A DNA stretch of 64,000 nt from an uncultured Clostridia bacterium (lineage in GTDB: Bacteria > Bacillota > Clostridia > Oscillospirales > Acutalibacteraceae): NCBI GenBank assembly GCA_946555465.1, contig CAMNST010000001.1:124001-188000 (forward strand). Direction: 5' to 3'. Position numbers and translations under genes: made by a program. The notes beneath the pieces are model-generated. The model was not told where the DNA came from and searched no databases. It saw only the letters and a list, made by a program, of their open reading frames with translations. Positions 22,346-29,765 of this stretch are shown here, piece by piece. Position 1 is the stretch's first letter. Every line of letters begins with the position of its first letter.

Positions 22346-23278
22346 AATGACAGAAAAAAAGTTGTTATTGTTGGTGTGGGTATGGTTGGAATGAGTTATG
22401 CTTATGCTCTTTTAAATCAGAATATCTGCGATGAACTTGTGCTTATAGATATTGATAAAGAACGTGCAAAAGGTGAAGCGGCCGACTTAAGCCATGGCCT
22501 ACCGTTTGCGCCAAGTTCAATGAAGATTTACTCGGGAGATTATGATGATTGTTCAGATGCTGATTTAACAGTCATTTGTGCCGGAGCAGCACAGGAAGAA
22601 GGAGAATCGCGCAGAGATTTGCTCAGAAGGAATTATGAGATTTTAAAAACAATCGTCAATCCCATTGTCTCAAGCGGATTCAACGGTGTATTTCTTGTTG
22701 CGTCAAATCCTGTTGATGTAATTACTCAGATGGTTTATAATCTTTCCGGCTTTCCGTCGGGCAGAGTTATAGGTTCGGGAACCACACTTGATTCAGCAAG
22801 ACTCAGGCATATGATGAGTGATTATTTTAAAGTGAATCCGAGAAACGTCCATGCGTATGTTATCGGCGAACATGGTGATTCGGAATTTGTTGCATGGAGC
22901 AATGCTGCCATATCCGTTAATTCTCTGAGTGATATAACCAGTAATAATCCGCAGATAAAAGAGGATATGGAAAAAATAGCGGTTGATGTAAAAGAATCTG
23001 CATATGAAATTATCAAAGCAAAACGTGCAACATATTATGGCATCGGAATGGTTCTCGCACGCCTTACAAGAGCAATTCTGTTTGATGAAAATTCTATTTT
23101 TACTGTTTCAACTTACCTTAAAGGTGAGTATGGCAGAAAAGGTATTTATCTCGGTGTTCCTTCGGTAGTAAACAGAAACGGTGTTCGTGAAGTTTTAGAG
23201 ATGAAACTCAATGATGAAGAAAAAGAAAAGTTTGAAATATGCTGCAATGTAATTGAAGAAATGTTAGGCAATGAGTAG
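22340..23278 (+). CDS. ldh: L-lactate dehydrogenase
   Basis: About 312 residues, NAD-dependent. The Rossmann motif is VVIVGVGMVGMSYA; the substrate-specificity glutamine is in GAAQEEGESRRD (Gln marks lactate rather than malate dehydrogenase), catalytic Asp/Arg lie in LDSARLRHMM and His in IGEHGDSEF. It reduces pyruvate to L-lactate and regenerates NAD+. There is no ATG; TTG 22340 is chosen because GGTGAT is correctly spaced upstream, while GTG 22331 lies inside the hairpin arm. The residues used for allosteric fructose-1,6-bisphosphate control were not checked. No Rex operator or obvious promoter was found in the short upstream gap. Confidence 0.92.
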   Translation: MFNDRKKVVIVGVGMVGMSYAYALLNQNICDELVLIDIDKERAKGEAADLSHGLPFAPSSMKIYSGDYDDCSDADLTVICAGAAQEEGESRRDLLRRNYEILKTIVNPIVSSGFNGVFLVASNPVDVITQMVYNLSGFPSGRVIGSGTTLDSARLRHMMSDYFKVNPRNVHAYVIGEHGDSEFVAWSNAAISVNSLSDITSNNPQIKEDMEKIAVDVKESAYEIIKAKRATYYGIGMVLARLTRAILFDENSIFTVSTYLKGEYGRKGIYLGVPSVVNRNGVREVLEMKLNDEEKEKFEICCNVIEEMLGNE

Positions 23279-23281
23279 AAA

Positions 23282-23314
23282 AAAGGTGATTTCCATAATT
23301 CGGAAATCACCTTT
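23282..23314. terminator. Bidirectional intrinsic terminator
   Basis: 13 bp stem AAAGGTGATTTCC (23282-23294) with GGAAATCACCTTT (23302-23314) between convergent ldh and the unknown gene at 23323. Confidence 0.9.
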
Positions 23315-23322
23315 AATTTTCA

Positions 23323-24003
23323 TTAGTCGCTTATTACATATGTACCATCCTGCATTACGCAGACAGAGTTGCCGCCAAATTTATAAAAACGTTTTATGGT
23401 ATTGTTAAAGTTAAGATAATCGCTTACGGTGTAATTTGTTCCGTCAATTTTTCTTACTTTGTTTCCGTCACAGCAGACATACAAATCTCCGTTATCATAT
23501 GAAATATGGCTTGGTTTTATAAAAGTGGCTGCATCTATTCCGCCGATTCTTAAATCAAGTTTCATATTCTGGCAGGAATATCGTATAACGCAGTTTTCAT
23601 CAGTACATACACTCCAAAAATATTTCCCTTCAGGCGCAAGGCATTTAATAGGCTTTTCGTGATAGTCAAAAGCACCGTTCCATTCAAGTTCACCCTCACG
23701 GTTGAATATTCCTGCTTCACCATTAGGGTAAATTATAAGAACTCTTCTGTCATAAAGAATAGATGCATCGCACTGAACAAAATTAGGAATAATTTCACTT
23801 ATTCTTTTAAAATTTGAGCCGAACTTTTTTAACAGATATGCATTTTTTGTTAAAACATCAATGCTTTTTTCCTCAAAATTTATAACAGAATACTGCACCT
23901 TATACTGATTTGGATTGGTAAGCGGAAGTTTCTCAACAATGATTGCAGAGTTATCATTATATTTTATAACATCAACAATTTCTTTTGTACTCATAAGTTC
24001 CAA
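23323..24003 (-). CDS. Unknown protein, possible WD/beta-propeller-like repeats
   Basis: About 226 residues, not recognised. It is rich in short beta-strand-like repeats with a turn and aromatic residue (for example VLIIYPNGEAGIFNREGELEWNG, shown here only to residue class; KYFWSVCTDENCVIRYS; ISYDNGDLYVCCDG), as in small propeller proteins. No signal peptide or membrane segment. TTG 24003 is a plausible start because AGGAGG lies 8 bp upstream, inside the last codons (GAG GAG GAA) of rex; ATG 23994 is the alternative. It is the last gene of the acn-idh-rex run. Confidence 0.55.
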   Translation of the reverse strand: MELMSTKEIVDVIKYNDNSAIIVEKLPLTNPNQYKVQYSVINFEEKSIDVLTKNAYLLKKFGSNFKRISEIIPNFVQCDASILYDRRVLIIYPNGEAGIFNREGELEWNGAFDYHEKPIKCLAPEGKYFWSVCTDENCVIRYSCQNMKLDLRIGGIDAATFIKPSHISYDNGDLYVCCDGNKVRKIDGTNYTVSDYLNFNNTIKRFYKFGGNSVCVMQDGTYVISD

Positions 24004-24006
24004 TAG

Positions 24007-24654
24007 TTATTCCTCCTCAGCAAAAGAAGTGTTGGTAAGGTAACCGAGTGTGAGAAGACTGTCGGTTAAATGAACGTTTTCTACAAGAACATCAGGATGT
24101 GCCATTGAAATATCAAAGTTTGAAAAATTCCAGAAACTTTTTATTCCTAATTTAACAAGCAGATCCGTTATTTCTCTCATATCGTTTGACGGAATGCAGG
24201 TAACCGCGCAAACGGGCTCATTGTCGATGCAGAAATTTTCAATATAATTGATGTTTCTCACAGGAATTCCTTTAATCATATTGCCGCAGAGCGCCTCATT
24301 TTTATCAAAAATTCCTATAAGTTTGAATCCGCTGTTTTTTCCGAAGATTTTATTTGTAACTGCTTTTCCGAGATTGCCTGCACCGATAAGGATTGTTTTT
24401 ATTTCTTTATTTACACAAAGAATTTCACCTATCTTTGAATGCAGTTCGGGAACGTTGTAACCATAACCCTGCTGACCAAAGCCGCCGAAACAGTTGAAGT
24501 CGTGACGTATCTGTGAAGCAGTAAGCCCCATTCTTGCCGCAAGTTCTTTTGAACTTATGCGAACAATGCCGTTTTCTTTAAGTGATTGCAGAAAGCGGTA
24601 ATAACGGGGGAGTCTTTTTATTACGGATATGGAAATGTCATCTTTTGCTGCCAT
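24007..24654 (-). CDS. rex: Redox-sensing transcriptional repressor Rex
   Basis: 215 residues. N-terminal winged helix (about 10-60, SVIKRLPRYYRFLQ, SKELAARMGLTASQIRHDF) and a Rossmann domain with GAGNLG at 91-96 that binds NAD(H). Rex represses fermentation genes when NADH is low and leaves DNA when NADH rises. A near-consensus operator for it occurs at 38521-38538. The gene lies 27 bp downstream of isocitrate dehydrogenase and just upstream of the unknown gene at 23323. The three-glutamate C-terminus is produced by the ribosome-binding site of that gene. Confidence 0.95.
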   Translation of the reverse strand: MAAKDDISISVIKRLPRYYRFLQSLKENGIVRISSKELAARMGLTASQIRHDFNCFGGFGQQGYGYNVPELHSKIGEILCVNKEIKTILIGAGNLGKAVTNKIFGKNSGFKLIGIFDKNEALCGNMIKGIPVRNINYIENFCIDNEPVCAVTCIPSNDMREITDLLVKLGIKSFWNFSNFDISMAHPDVLVENVHLTDSLLTLGYLTNTSFAEEE

Positions 24655-24681
24655 TTTCTTTATCCTCCACCTTAATAAAGA

Positions 24682-25857
24682 TTATTTTGTCATTTCGGTA
24701 ATTGTTTCCATTACATAATCGCCGAATTCACTGCAGGTGCATCCTGTATCTCTGCCAGTAATAGTAAGTTTCTTTTCTTCAAACATACATTTGTCAAGTG
24801 CGCTTTCAAGTGCATTTGCTTCTTTCTGATAACCGATGTGTGAAAGGAGCATAACAGATGCACGAAGCATTGAGCAAGGATCAGCATACTGACCTCTTCC
24901 TTCGGTAATCATACGCGGAGCAGAGCCGTGAATAGCCTCAAACATAGCATATTTTTTACCGATGTTTGCTGAACCTGCTGTTCCTACACCGCCCTGAAAT
25001 TCGGCCGCTTCATCAGTGATGATATCTCCGTAAAGGTTAGGAAGAACAAATACCTTGAAGTCGCGTCTTCTCATAGGGTCAATAAGTTTTGCTGTTGTAA
25101 TATCAACATACCAGTCATCTGTAACAATATCAGGATATTCTTCGCCGATTTTCTGTGCAGTTTTAAGGAATTTGCCGTCTGTGGTTTTAATGATATTTGC
25201 TTTGGTAATGATTGAAACTTTGCCTTTGTTGTTTTTCTTTGCATATTCATAAGCAAGGCGTGCAATTCTTTCGCAGCCTTCCTGTGTTGCAACAGTAAAG
25301 TCAACAGCAAGATCGTCTGTAATATTAACCCCGTGAGAACCTACAGCATATCCGCCTTCGGTATTTTCTCTGAAGAAAGTCCAGTCAATTCCTTCTTCAG
25401 GAACTTTTACAGGTCTCATATTTGCAAAAAGGTCAAGTTCCTTTCTCATTGCAACGTTTGCCGATTCAACATTCGGCCATGGGTCACCGGCACGCGGAGT
25501 TGTTGTTGGGCCTTTAAGAATAACATGGCATGATTTGAGTTCTTCAAGAACGTCGTCAGGAATTGCCTTGTTGCATGCGGCACGGTTTTCGATTGTAAGG
25601 CCATCAATTTCCTTGAATTTTACTTTGCCTTTTGCAACTTCGTCTTTTAAAAGAAAAGCAAGAACTCTTTCACTTTCCTTTGTGATAACAGGACCGATTC
25701 CGTCACCGCCGCAAATTCCGATTACGATTGTGTCAAGAGCCTCATAATCGGTAAAATCTTTATCTTCTTTAATTTTTTTAGCACGTGCAAGTTGAGTTTC
25801 CATAAGTGAACGGAATTTTTCAACTGCCTCATCAATCATTTTTGCTTCGTCTGACAT
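24682..25857 (-). CDS. NAD-type isocitrate dehydrogenase (isocitrate/isopropylmalate family)
   Basis: 391 residues. Family motifs are GGDGIGPVIT, the substrate-binding RKELDLFANMRPVK and the Asp metal ligands in NLYGDIITDEAAEFQGG; ANIGKKYAMFEAIHGSAP follows. SANVAMRKELDLFAN fits isocitrate better than isopropylmalate, and the adjacent aconitase makes isocitrate dehydrogenase the natural reading. It oxidises isocitrate to 2-oxoglutarate for glutamate synthesis. About 50 N-terminal residues precede the catalytic fold. The gene is 21 bp downstream of aconitase. No citrate synthase gene is in the window. Confidence 0.85.
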   Translation of the reverse strand: MSDEAKMIDEAVEKFRSLMETQLARAKKIKEDKDFTDYEALDTIVIGICGGDGIGPVITKESERVLAFLLKDEVAKGKVKFKEIDGLTIENRAACNKAIPDDVLEELKSCHVILKGPTTTPRAGDPWPNVESANVAMRKELDLFANMRPVKVPEEGIDWTFFRENTEGGYAVGSHGVNITDDLAVDFTVATQEGCERIARLAYEYAKKNNKGKVSIITKANIIKTTDGKFLKTAQKIGEEYPDIVTDDWYVDITTAKLIDPMRRRDFKVFVLPNLYGDIITDEAAEFQGGVGTAGSANIGKKYAMFEAIHGSAPRMITEGRGQYADPCSMLRASVMLLSHIGYQKEANALESALDKCMFEEKKLTITGRDTGCTCSEFGDYVMETITEMTK

Positions 25858-25878
25858 ATGTTTTTTACTCCTTGAAAT

Positions 25879-27816
25879 TTATTTGTTGCTTTCTCTTGTG
25901 TAGTCAAGAAGACCGCCGCAAACGAGCATAGCCCTCTGTCTGTCTGAAAGGTGAGAAGAATCAAGTTCATATTCTTCACCTTTGGTAATATTTTTAAGTA
26001 CAACTGTAAGATTGTTTTCTATTGCATTTTTTATGTTAGGAAGTGCAAGTTCATCCATCTGGTCAATTTTGTCATAATCTTCTTCATTTTTAAAAGTGAA
26101 GGGAAGAATACCCGCATTCACAAGGTTTGCAACGTGAATACGTGCAAATGACTTTGTAACAACTGCCTTAACTCCGAGATAAAGCGGAACAAGAGCAGCG
26201 TGTTCTCTTGATGAACCCTGACCGTAGTTTGAACCGCCGATTATAATGCCTTTGCCTTCTGCTTTGATTCTTTCAGGGAAAGTTTCGTCACATACTGCAA
26301 AACAGTATTGAGAAAGGTGAGGAATATTTGAACGGTAAGGAAGAATTTTTGCACCCGCAGGCATAATATGGTCGGTTGTAATGTTGTCACCGACTTTAAG
26401 AATAGCCTTTGCAGTGATTTCTTCGGGAAGAGGAGCGGTTTCAGGAAAAGGCTTAATGTTTGGTCCTCTGAGAACTTCAACATCTTTTGCCTCTTCCGGT
26501 GTAGCCGGTGCTTCAATCATATTGTCGTTAACAATAAATTTTTCAGGCATTTCAACAACAGGGGCGTCACCAAGTTCTCTTGGATCGGTAAGATAACCGG
26601 TAAGTGCTGATGCAGCAGCAACTTCAGGAGAAACAAGGTAGATGCCGGCATCCTTTGTACCGGAACGGCCCTCAAAGTTACGGTTGAATGTTCTGAGTGA
26701 AACACCTGCAGAATTAGGTGACTGTCCCATACCGATACAAGGTCCGCATGCAGATTCAAGAATTCTTGCACCTGCATTAATCATATCTGAAAGTGCACCG
26801 TTAAGAGCAAGCATATTAAGAACCTGCTTTGAACCGGGAGCAATACAAAGTGAAACGGATGGGTCAACGGTTTTGCCTTTAAGAATAGCAGCAACTTTCA
26901 TCATATCAACAAATGAAGAGTTTGTGCATGATCCGATAGCAACCTGGTCAACTTTAATTCTTCCAATTTCGTCAGTTGTTTTAACTTTATCAGGCATATG
27001 CGGACAGGCAGCCATCGGTTCAAGTGAACAAAGATCGATATCGATAACCTCGTCATAGACTGCGTCTGCATCGGGCTGAATTTCTACCCAATCATTTTCA
27101 CGGCCCTGTGCCTTAAGAAATGCAAGGGTAATTTCATCTGAAGGGAAGATGGATGTTGTTGCACCAAGTTCAGCACCCATATTTGTAATTGTTGCTCTTT
27201 CGGGAACGGTGAGGGTTTTTACACCTTCGCCGCCATATTCAATAATTTTCCCTACGCCGCCTTTAACGCTCATAATTCTGAGAACTTCAAGAATAACATC
27301 TTTTGCGGAAACCCATGGTTTAAGATATCCTGTAAGGTTAATTCTTGTCATTTTCGGCATTGGAATATAATATGTGCCGCCCCCCATTGCAACAGCAACA
27401 TCAAGACCGCCGGAACCCATTGCAAGCATGCCGATACCGCCGCCTGTAGGTGTATGGCTGTCAGAACCGATTAATGTTTTTCCGGGAATACCGAAACGCT
27501 CTAAATGTACCTGATGGCAGATACCATTTCCGGGACGGCTGAAATAAATGCCGTGCTTTTTTGTAACTGACTGAATATAGCGATGATCATCCGCATTCTC
27601 AAAGCCTGTCTGGAGAGTGTTGTGGTCAATATATGCAACTGATTTCTCTGTTTTTACTCGGTCAACGCCCATAGCCTCAAATTCAAGGTAAGCCATTGTA
27701 CCTGTTGCATCCTGCGTGAGAGTCTGGTCAATTCTGAGTCCGATTTCCGTGCCGGGAATCATTTCGCCCTCAACAAGATGGGATTTAATTAATTTTTGTG
27801 CTAAAGTAAGTCCCAT
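25879..27816 (-). CDS. Aconitate hydratase
   Basis: 645 residues, the shorter clostridial/mitochondrial-like aconitase form. The cubane cluster cysteines are in GSCTNSSFVDMM (about residue 295) and ACGPCIGMGQ (about 355 and 358); the C-terminal swivel domain contains GGSNYGQGSSREHAAL. It converts citrate to isocitrate and feeds the isocitrate dehydrogenase next to it. Start ATG 27816 is preceded by AGGAGG. The promoter is at 27860-27888. Members of this size can also be homoaconitase or isopropylmalate isomerase large subunits, but those lack the fused swivel domain. Confidence 0.92.
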   Translation of the reverse strand: MGLTLAQKLIKSHLVEGEMIPGTEIGLRIDQTLTQDATGTMAYLEFEAMGVDRVKTEKSVAYIDHNTLQTGFENADDHRYIQSVTKKHGIYFSRPGNGICHQVHLERFGIPGKTLIGSDSHTPTGGGIGMLAMGSGGLDVAVAMGGGTYYIPMPKMTRINLTGYLKPWVSAKDVILEVLRIMSVKGGVGKIIEYGGEGVKTLTVPERATITNMGAELGATTSIFPSDEITLAFLKAQGRENDWVEIQPDADAVYDEVIDIDLCSLEPMAACPHMPDKVKTTDEIGRIKVDQVAIGSCTNSSFVDMMKVAAILKGKTVDPSVSLCIAPGSKQVLNMLALNGALSDMINAGARILESACGPCIGMGQSPNSAGVSLRTFNRNFEGRSGTKDAGIYLVSPEVAAASALTGYLTDPRELGDAPVVEMPEKFIVNDNMIEAPATPEEAKDVEVLRGPNIKPFPETAPLPEEITAKAILKVGDNITTDHIMPAGAKILPYRSNIPHLSQYCFAVCDETFPERIKAEGKGIIIGGSNYGQGSSREHAALVPLYLGVKAVVTKSFARIHVANLVNAGILPFTFKNEEDYDKIDQMDELALPNIKNAIENNLTVVLKNITKGEEYELDSSHLSDRQRAMLVCGGLLDYTRESNK

Positions 27817-27859
27817 TGATAAAAAATCCTCCTAATTGTTTATAATTTTATCAAACTAT

Positions 27860-27888
27860 ATTTTATTACAAATTGTCTCTTGTGTCAA
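27860..27888 (-). promoter_or_regulatory. Promoter for aconitase-idh-rex run
   Basis: On the minus strand TTGACA (27888-27883), 17 bp spacer, TAAAAT (27865-27860). The remainder of the 212 bp divergent intergenic region is AT-rich with no recognised operator. Confidence 0.65.
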
Positions 27889-27949
27889 TTACAATTATGT
27901 TACAATATCTAAATAAAATATATAATATAAATTATTATATAATGTCTTA

Positions 27950-27978
27950 TTGAAAAAAAAGTGCCGGTATGATAGAAT
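27950..27978 (+). promoter_or_regulatory. Promoter for tepA operon
   Basis: TTGAAA (27950-27955), 17 bp spacer, TAGAAT (27973-27978), upstream of the gene at 28030, whose ribosome-binding site is GAGGTG. Confidence 0.6.
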
Positions 27979-28029
27979 ATTATATTATGTTATATGTTTT
28001 TGGGCATAAATAACTATTGAGGTGTATTT

Positions 28030-28761
28030 ATGAACCAAAATGAAACAAAGAATAATAATATATTAAATGAAACAAGCAGTGATGATAATCAGCAGGATCA
28101 GACCGAAGTCAGCAACGCTTCAGATTTTGAAACAGGCTCTATAACGGTTTCTATGGATGGCCATTTTATTCACTGTCTTACCATTATCGGGCAGATAGAA
28201 GGTCATTATATTCTGCCCAGTCAGAATAAAACAACAAAATATGAACATGTTATTCCGCAACTTGTTGCAATAGAAGAAAGCAAAGAGATTGAAGGACTTT
28301 TAATTATTCTGAATACAGTAGGCGGAGATGTTGAAGCGGGACTTGCCATTGCAGAACTTCTTTCAACCATGAAAACGCCGACGGCTTCGCTTGTGCTCGG
28401 CGGCGGTCATTCCATCGGGGTTCCGCTTGCAGTAAGTTGCAAAAAGAGTTTTATTGTTCCCAGTGCAACAATGACCGTTCACCCTGTCAGAATGAACGGG
28501 CTTGTTCTCGGTGTTCCCCAGACATTGTCATATTTTGAAAAAATGCAGGACAGAATTGTAAATTTTGTTGCTTCCAACTCAAAAATATCTTCAGAAGATT
28601 TCAGAAAACTTATGTTGAAAACAGGCGAACTCGTTATGGATGTAGGTACTGTTCTTGACGGCGAAGGTGCGGTGGAAACAGGTCTTATTGATGAACTCGG
28701 CGGTTTGTCTGATGCTCTTGATTTCCTGAACGATATGATTGAAAAAGGTGACGGCAGATGA
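28030..28761 (+). CDS. tepA: ClpP-class serine protease, TepA family
   Basis: 243 residues. A low-complexity N-terminus (1-35) is followed by a ClpP/crotonase fold. The nucleophile is S128 in [11 protein letters not shown] and the likely histidine is H151 in [24 protein letters not shown] is the substrate-binding strand. TepA (translocation-enhancing protein) is a cytoplasmic ClpP relative linked in Bacillus to protein export and spore signalling, and its gene commonly sits just before ylzJ and ftsK/spoIIIE, as here. The stop overlaps the start of the next small ORF (ATGA). Confidence 0.85.
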   Translation: MNQNETKNNNILNETSSDDNQQDQTEVSNASDFETGSITVSMDGHFIHCLTIIGQIEGHYILPSQNKTTKYEHVIPQLVAIEESKEIEGLLIILNTVGGDVEAGLAIAELLSTMKTPTASLVLGGGHSIGVPLAVSCKKSFIVPSATMTVHPVRMNGLVLGVPQTLSYFEKMQDRIVNFVASNSKISSEDFRKLMLKTGELVMDVGTVLDGEGAVETGLIDELGGLSDALDFLNDMIEKGDGR

Positions 28762-28994
28762 TTCACTCTATTATTTCCGAGTACGATATTTTCTTTTCTC
28801 CTGTTTGTTCTGTAAATAAAATTCGTTCAAGTAACCCGTATGACTATATTAAATGCGGTTATCATCTTGATAACGCGTCTATGTTCGGAGGTAAAAACGA
28901 TGTCGATTTTAACGGCAATTTTTCAAGCAATAGGACAAGCGCTTACATGGATATTTCCAATATCAGAAAGCGGTCACAGCGCAATTTTCCATAA
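28758..28994 (+). CDS. Small ORF, YlzJ-like by position, overlapping uppP
   Basis: 78 residues. The start overlaps the tepA stop by 4 bp, a mark of real coupling. The first ~45 residues ([13 protein letters not shown] ... [17 protein letters not shown]) loosely resemble the short YlzJ-like proteins that follow tepA in many Firmicutes. The last ~32 residues overlap the start of uppP in another frame and look like antisense-free filler, so the gene may have been extended by loss of its original stop. Function unknown. Similarity to YlzJ is from memory and weak. Confidence 0.4.
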   Translation: MIHSIISEYDIFFSPVCSVNKIRSSNPYDYIKCGYHLDNASMFGGKNDVDFNGNFSSNRTSAYMDISNIRKRSQRNFP

Positions 28995-29757
28995 TTTTGC
29001 CGGAAGATATACAAACGCCTGTTCTCAACTGACGGGTGTGATACATATCGGTATTGCTTTAGGTATAATTATTACATTCTATAAACTGTTTTTTAAACTG
29101 TTTAAAAACTTTTTTGACGGATGGAATGATTTGTTTCACAAAAGGCTTGATGTGAAAAATTCTTCTTCTGTCAGAAAGTTTGAATATATGACAATAGCGT
29201 CTTTTGTGCCGCTGATTTTATATATTATTCCTGCAGGCAAATACACAAATCTGTTTTCGCTTATTCACAGCACATCATATGACAACAATCTTCTTATTGA
29301 AGGAATTTGTATTCTTTTAACAGGTGTTCTCATTGCAGTTGCAGCAAAGAGAATGAATGTAAAAGTTAATCCGCTTCCGCAGATTTTTCAGGCATTGCTG
29401 CTTGGTTTTGCAGTTTTGTTTGCATTAGCGCTTCCGGGTGGGTCTGTTGTCGGTGCTGTACTGTGTATCGGCATTTTAACGGGTATGAGTTATAAAATAT
29501 CTTTCAGATATTCAATGGTAATGTCGGTTATGCTGCTTCTTGTTTCAGGTGTTATAGAACTGTGTGTTGCGGTTACACCTGTAAGTATTGTTTCTGCTGT
29601 TATAGCAGTTATCATTTCGGCAGCGTGTACATATCTGTTTATAAAGTTATTTAGTTATATTATAAAAAAAGGTCTTTTAAAATACGTTGCATGGTATGAT
29701 GTCGCCTTAGGCGGTATATGCCTTGTAACCGGATTATTTCAGATTATTGCAAAATAG
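28900..29757 (+). CDS. Divergent undecaprenyl-diphosphatase (UppP/BacA) homologue
   Basis: 285 residues, eight or so membrane segments, start ATG 28900 with CGGAGGT 8 bp upstream. The first BacA signature is recognisable ([18 protein letters not shown]), with the conserved His kept, but the two catalytic glutamates of the E-x3-E motif are Gln and Trp. The second signature PG-T-SRSG is PGGSVVG, so the catalytic arginine is missing too. The protein therefore belongs to the BacA fold family but probably does not hydrolyse undecaprenyl diphosphate in the standard way. It may act as a lipid flippase-like or regulatory paralogue. It lies between the tepA cluster and ftsK. Confidence 0.75.
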   Translation: MSILTAIFQAIGQALTWIFPISESGHSAIFHNFAGRYTNACSQLTGVIHIGIALGIIITFYKLFFKLFKNFFDGWNDLFHKRLDVKNSSSVRKFEYMTIASFVPLILYIIPAGKYTNLFSLIHSTSYDNNLLIEGICILLTGVLIAVAAKRMNVKVNPLPQIFQALLLGFAVLFALALPGGSVVGAVLCIGILTGMSYKISFRYSMVMSVMLLLVSGVIELCVAVTPVSIVSAVIAVIISAACTYLFIKLFSYIIKKGLLKYVAWYDVALGGICLVTGLFQIIAK

Positions 29758-29765
29758 AGGTTATT

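Noticed and set aside
27836-27900. Possible Rex sites in the aconitase promoter region (TTGTTTATAATTTTATCAAA and TTGT...ACAA pairs)
   Set aside because: Half-sites do not reach the consensus in both arms or have the wrong spacing; AT-rich sequence gives such matches by chance.
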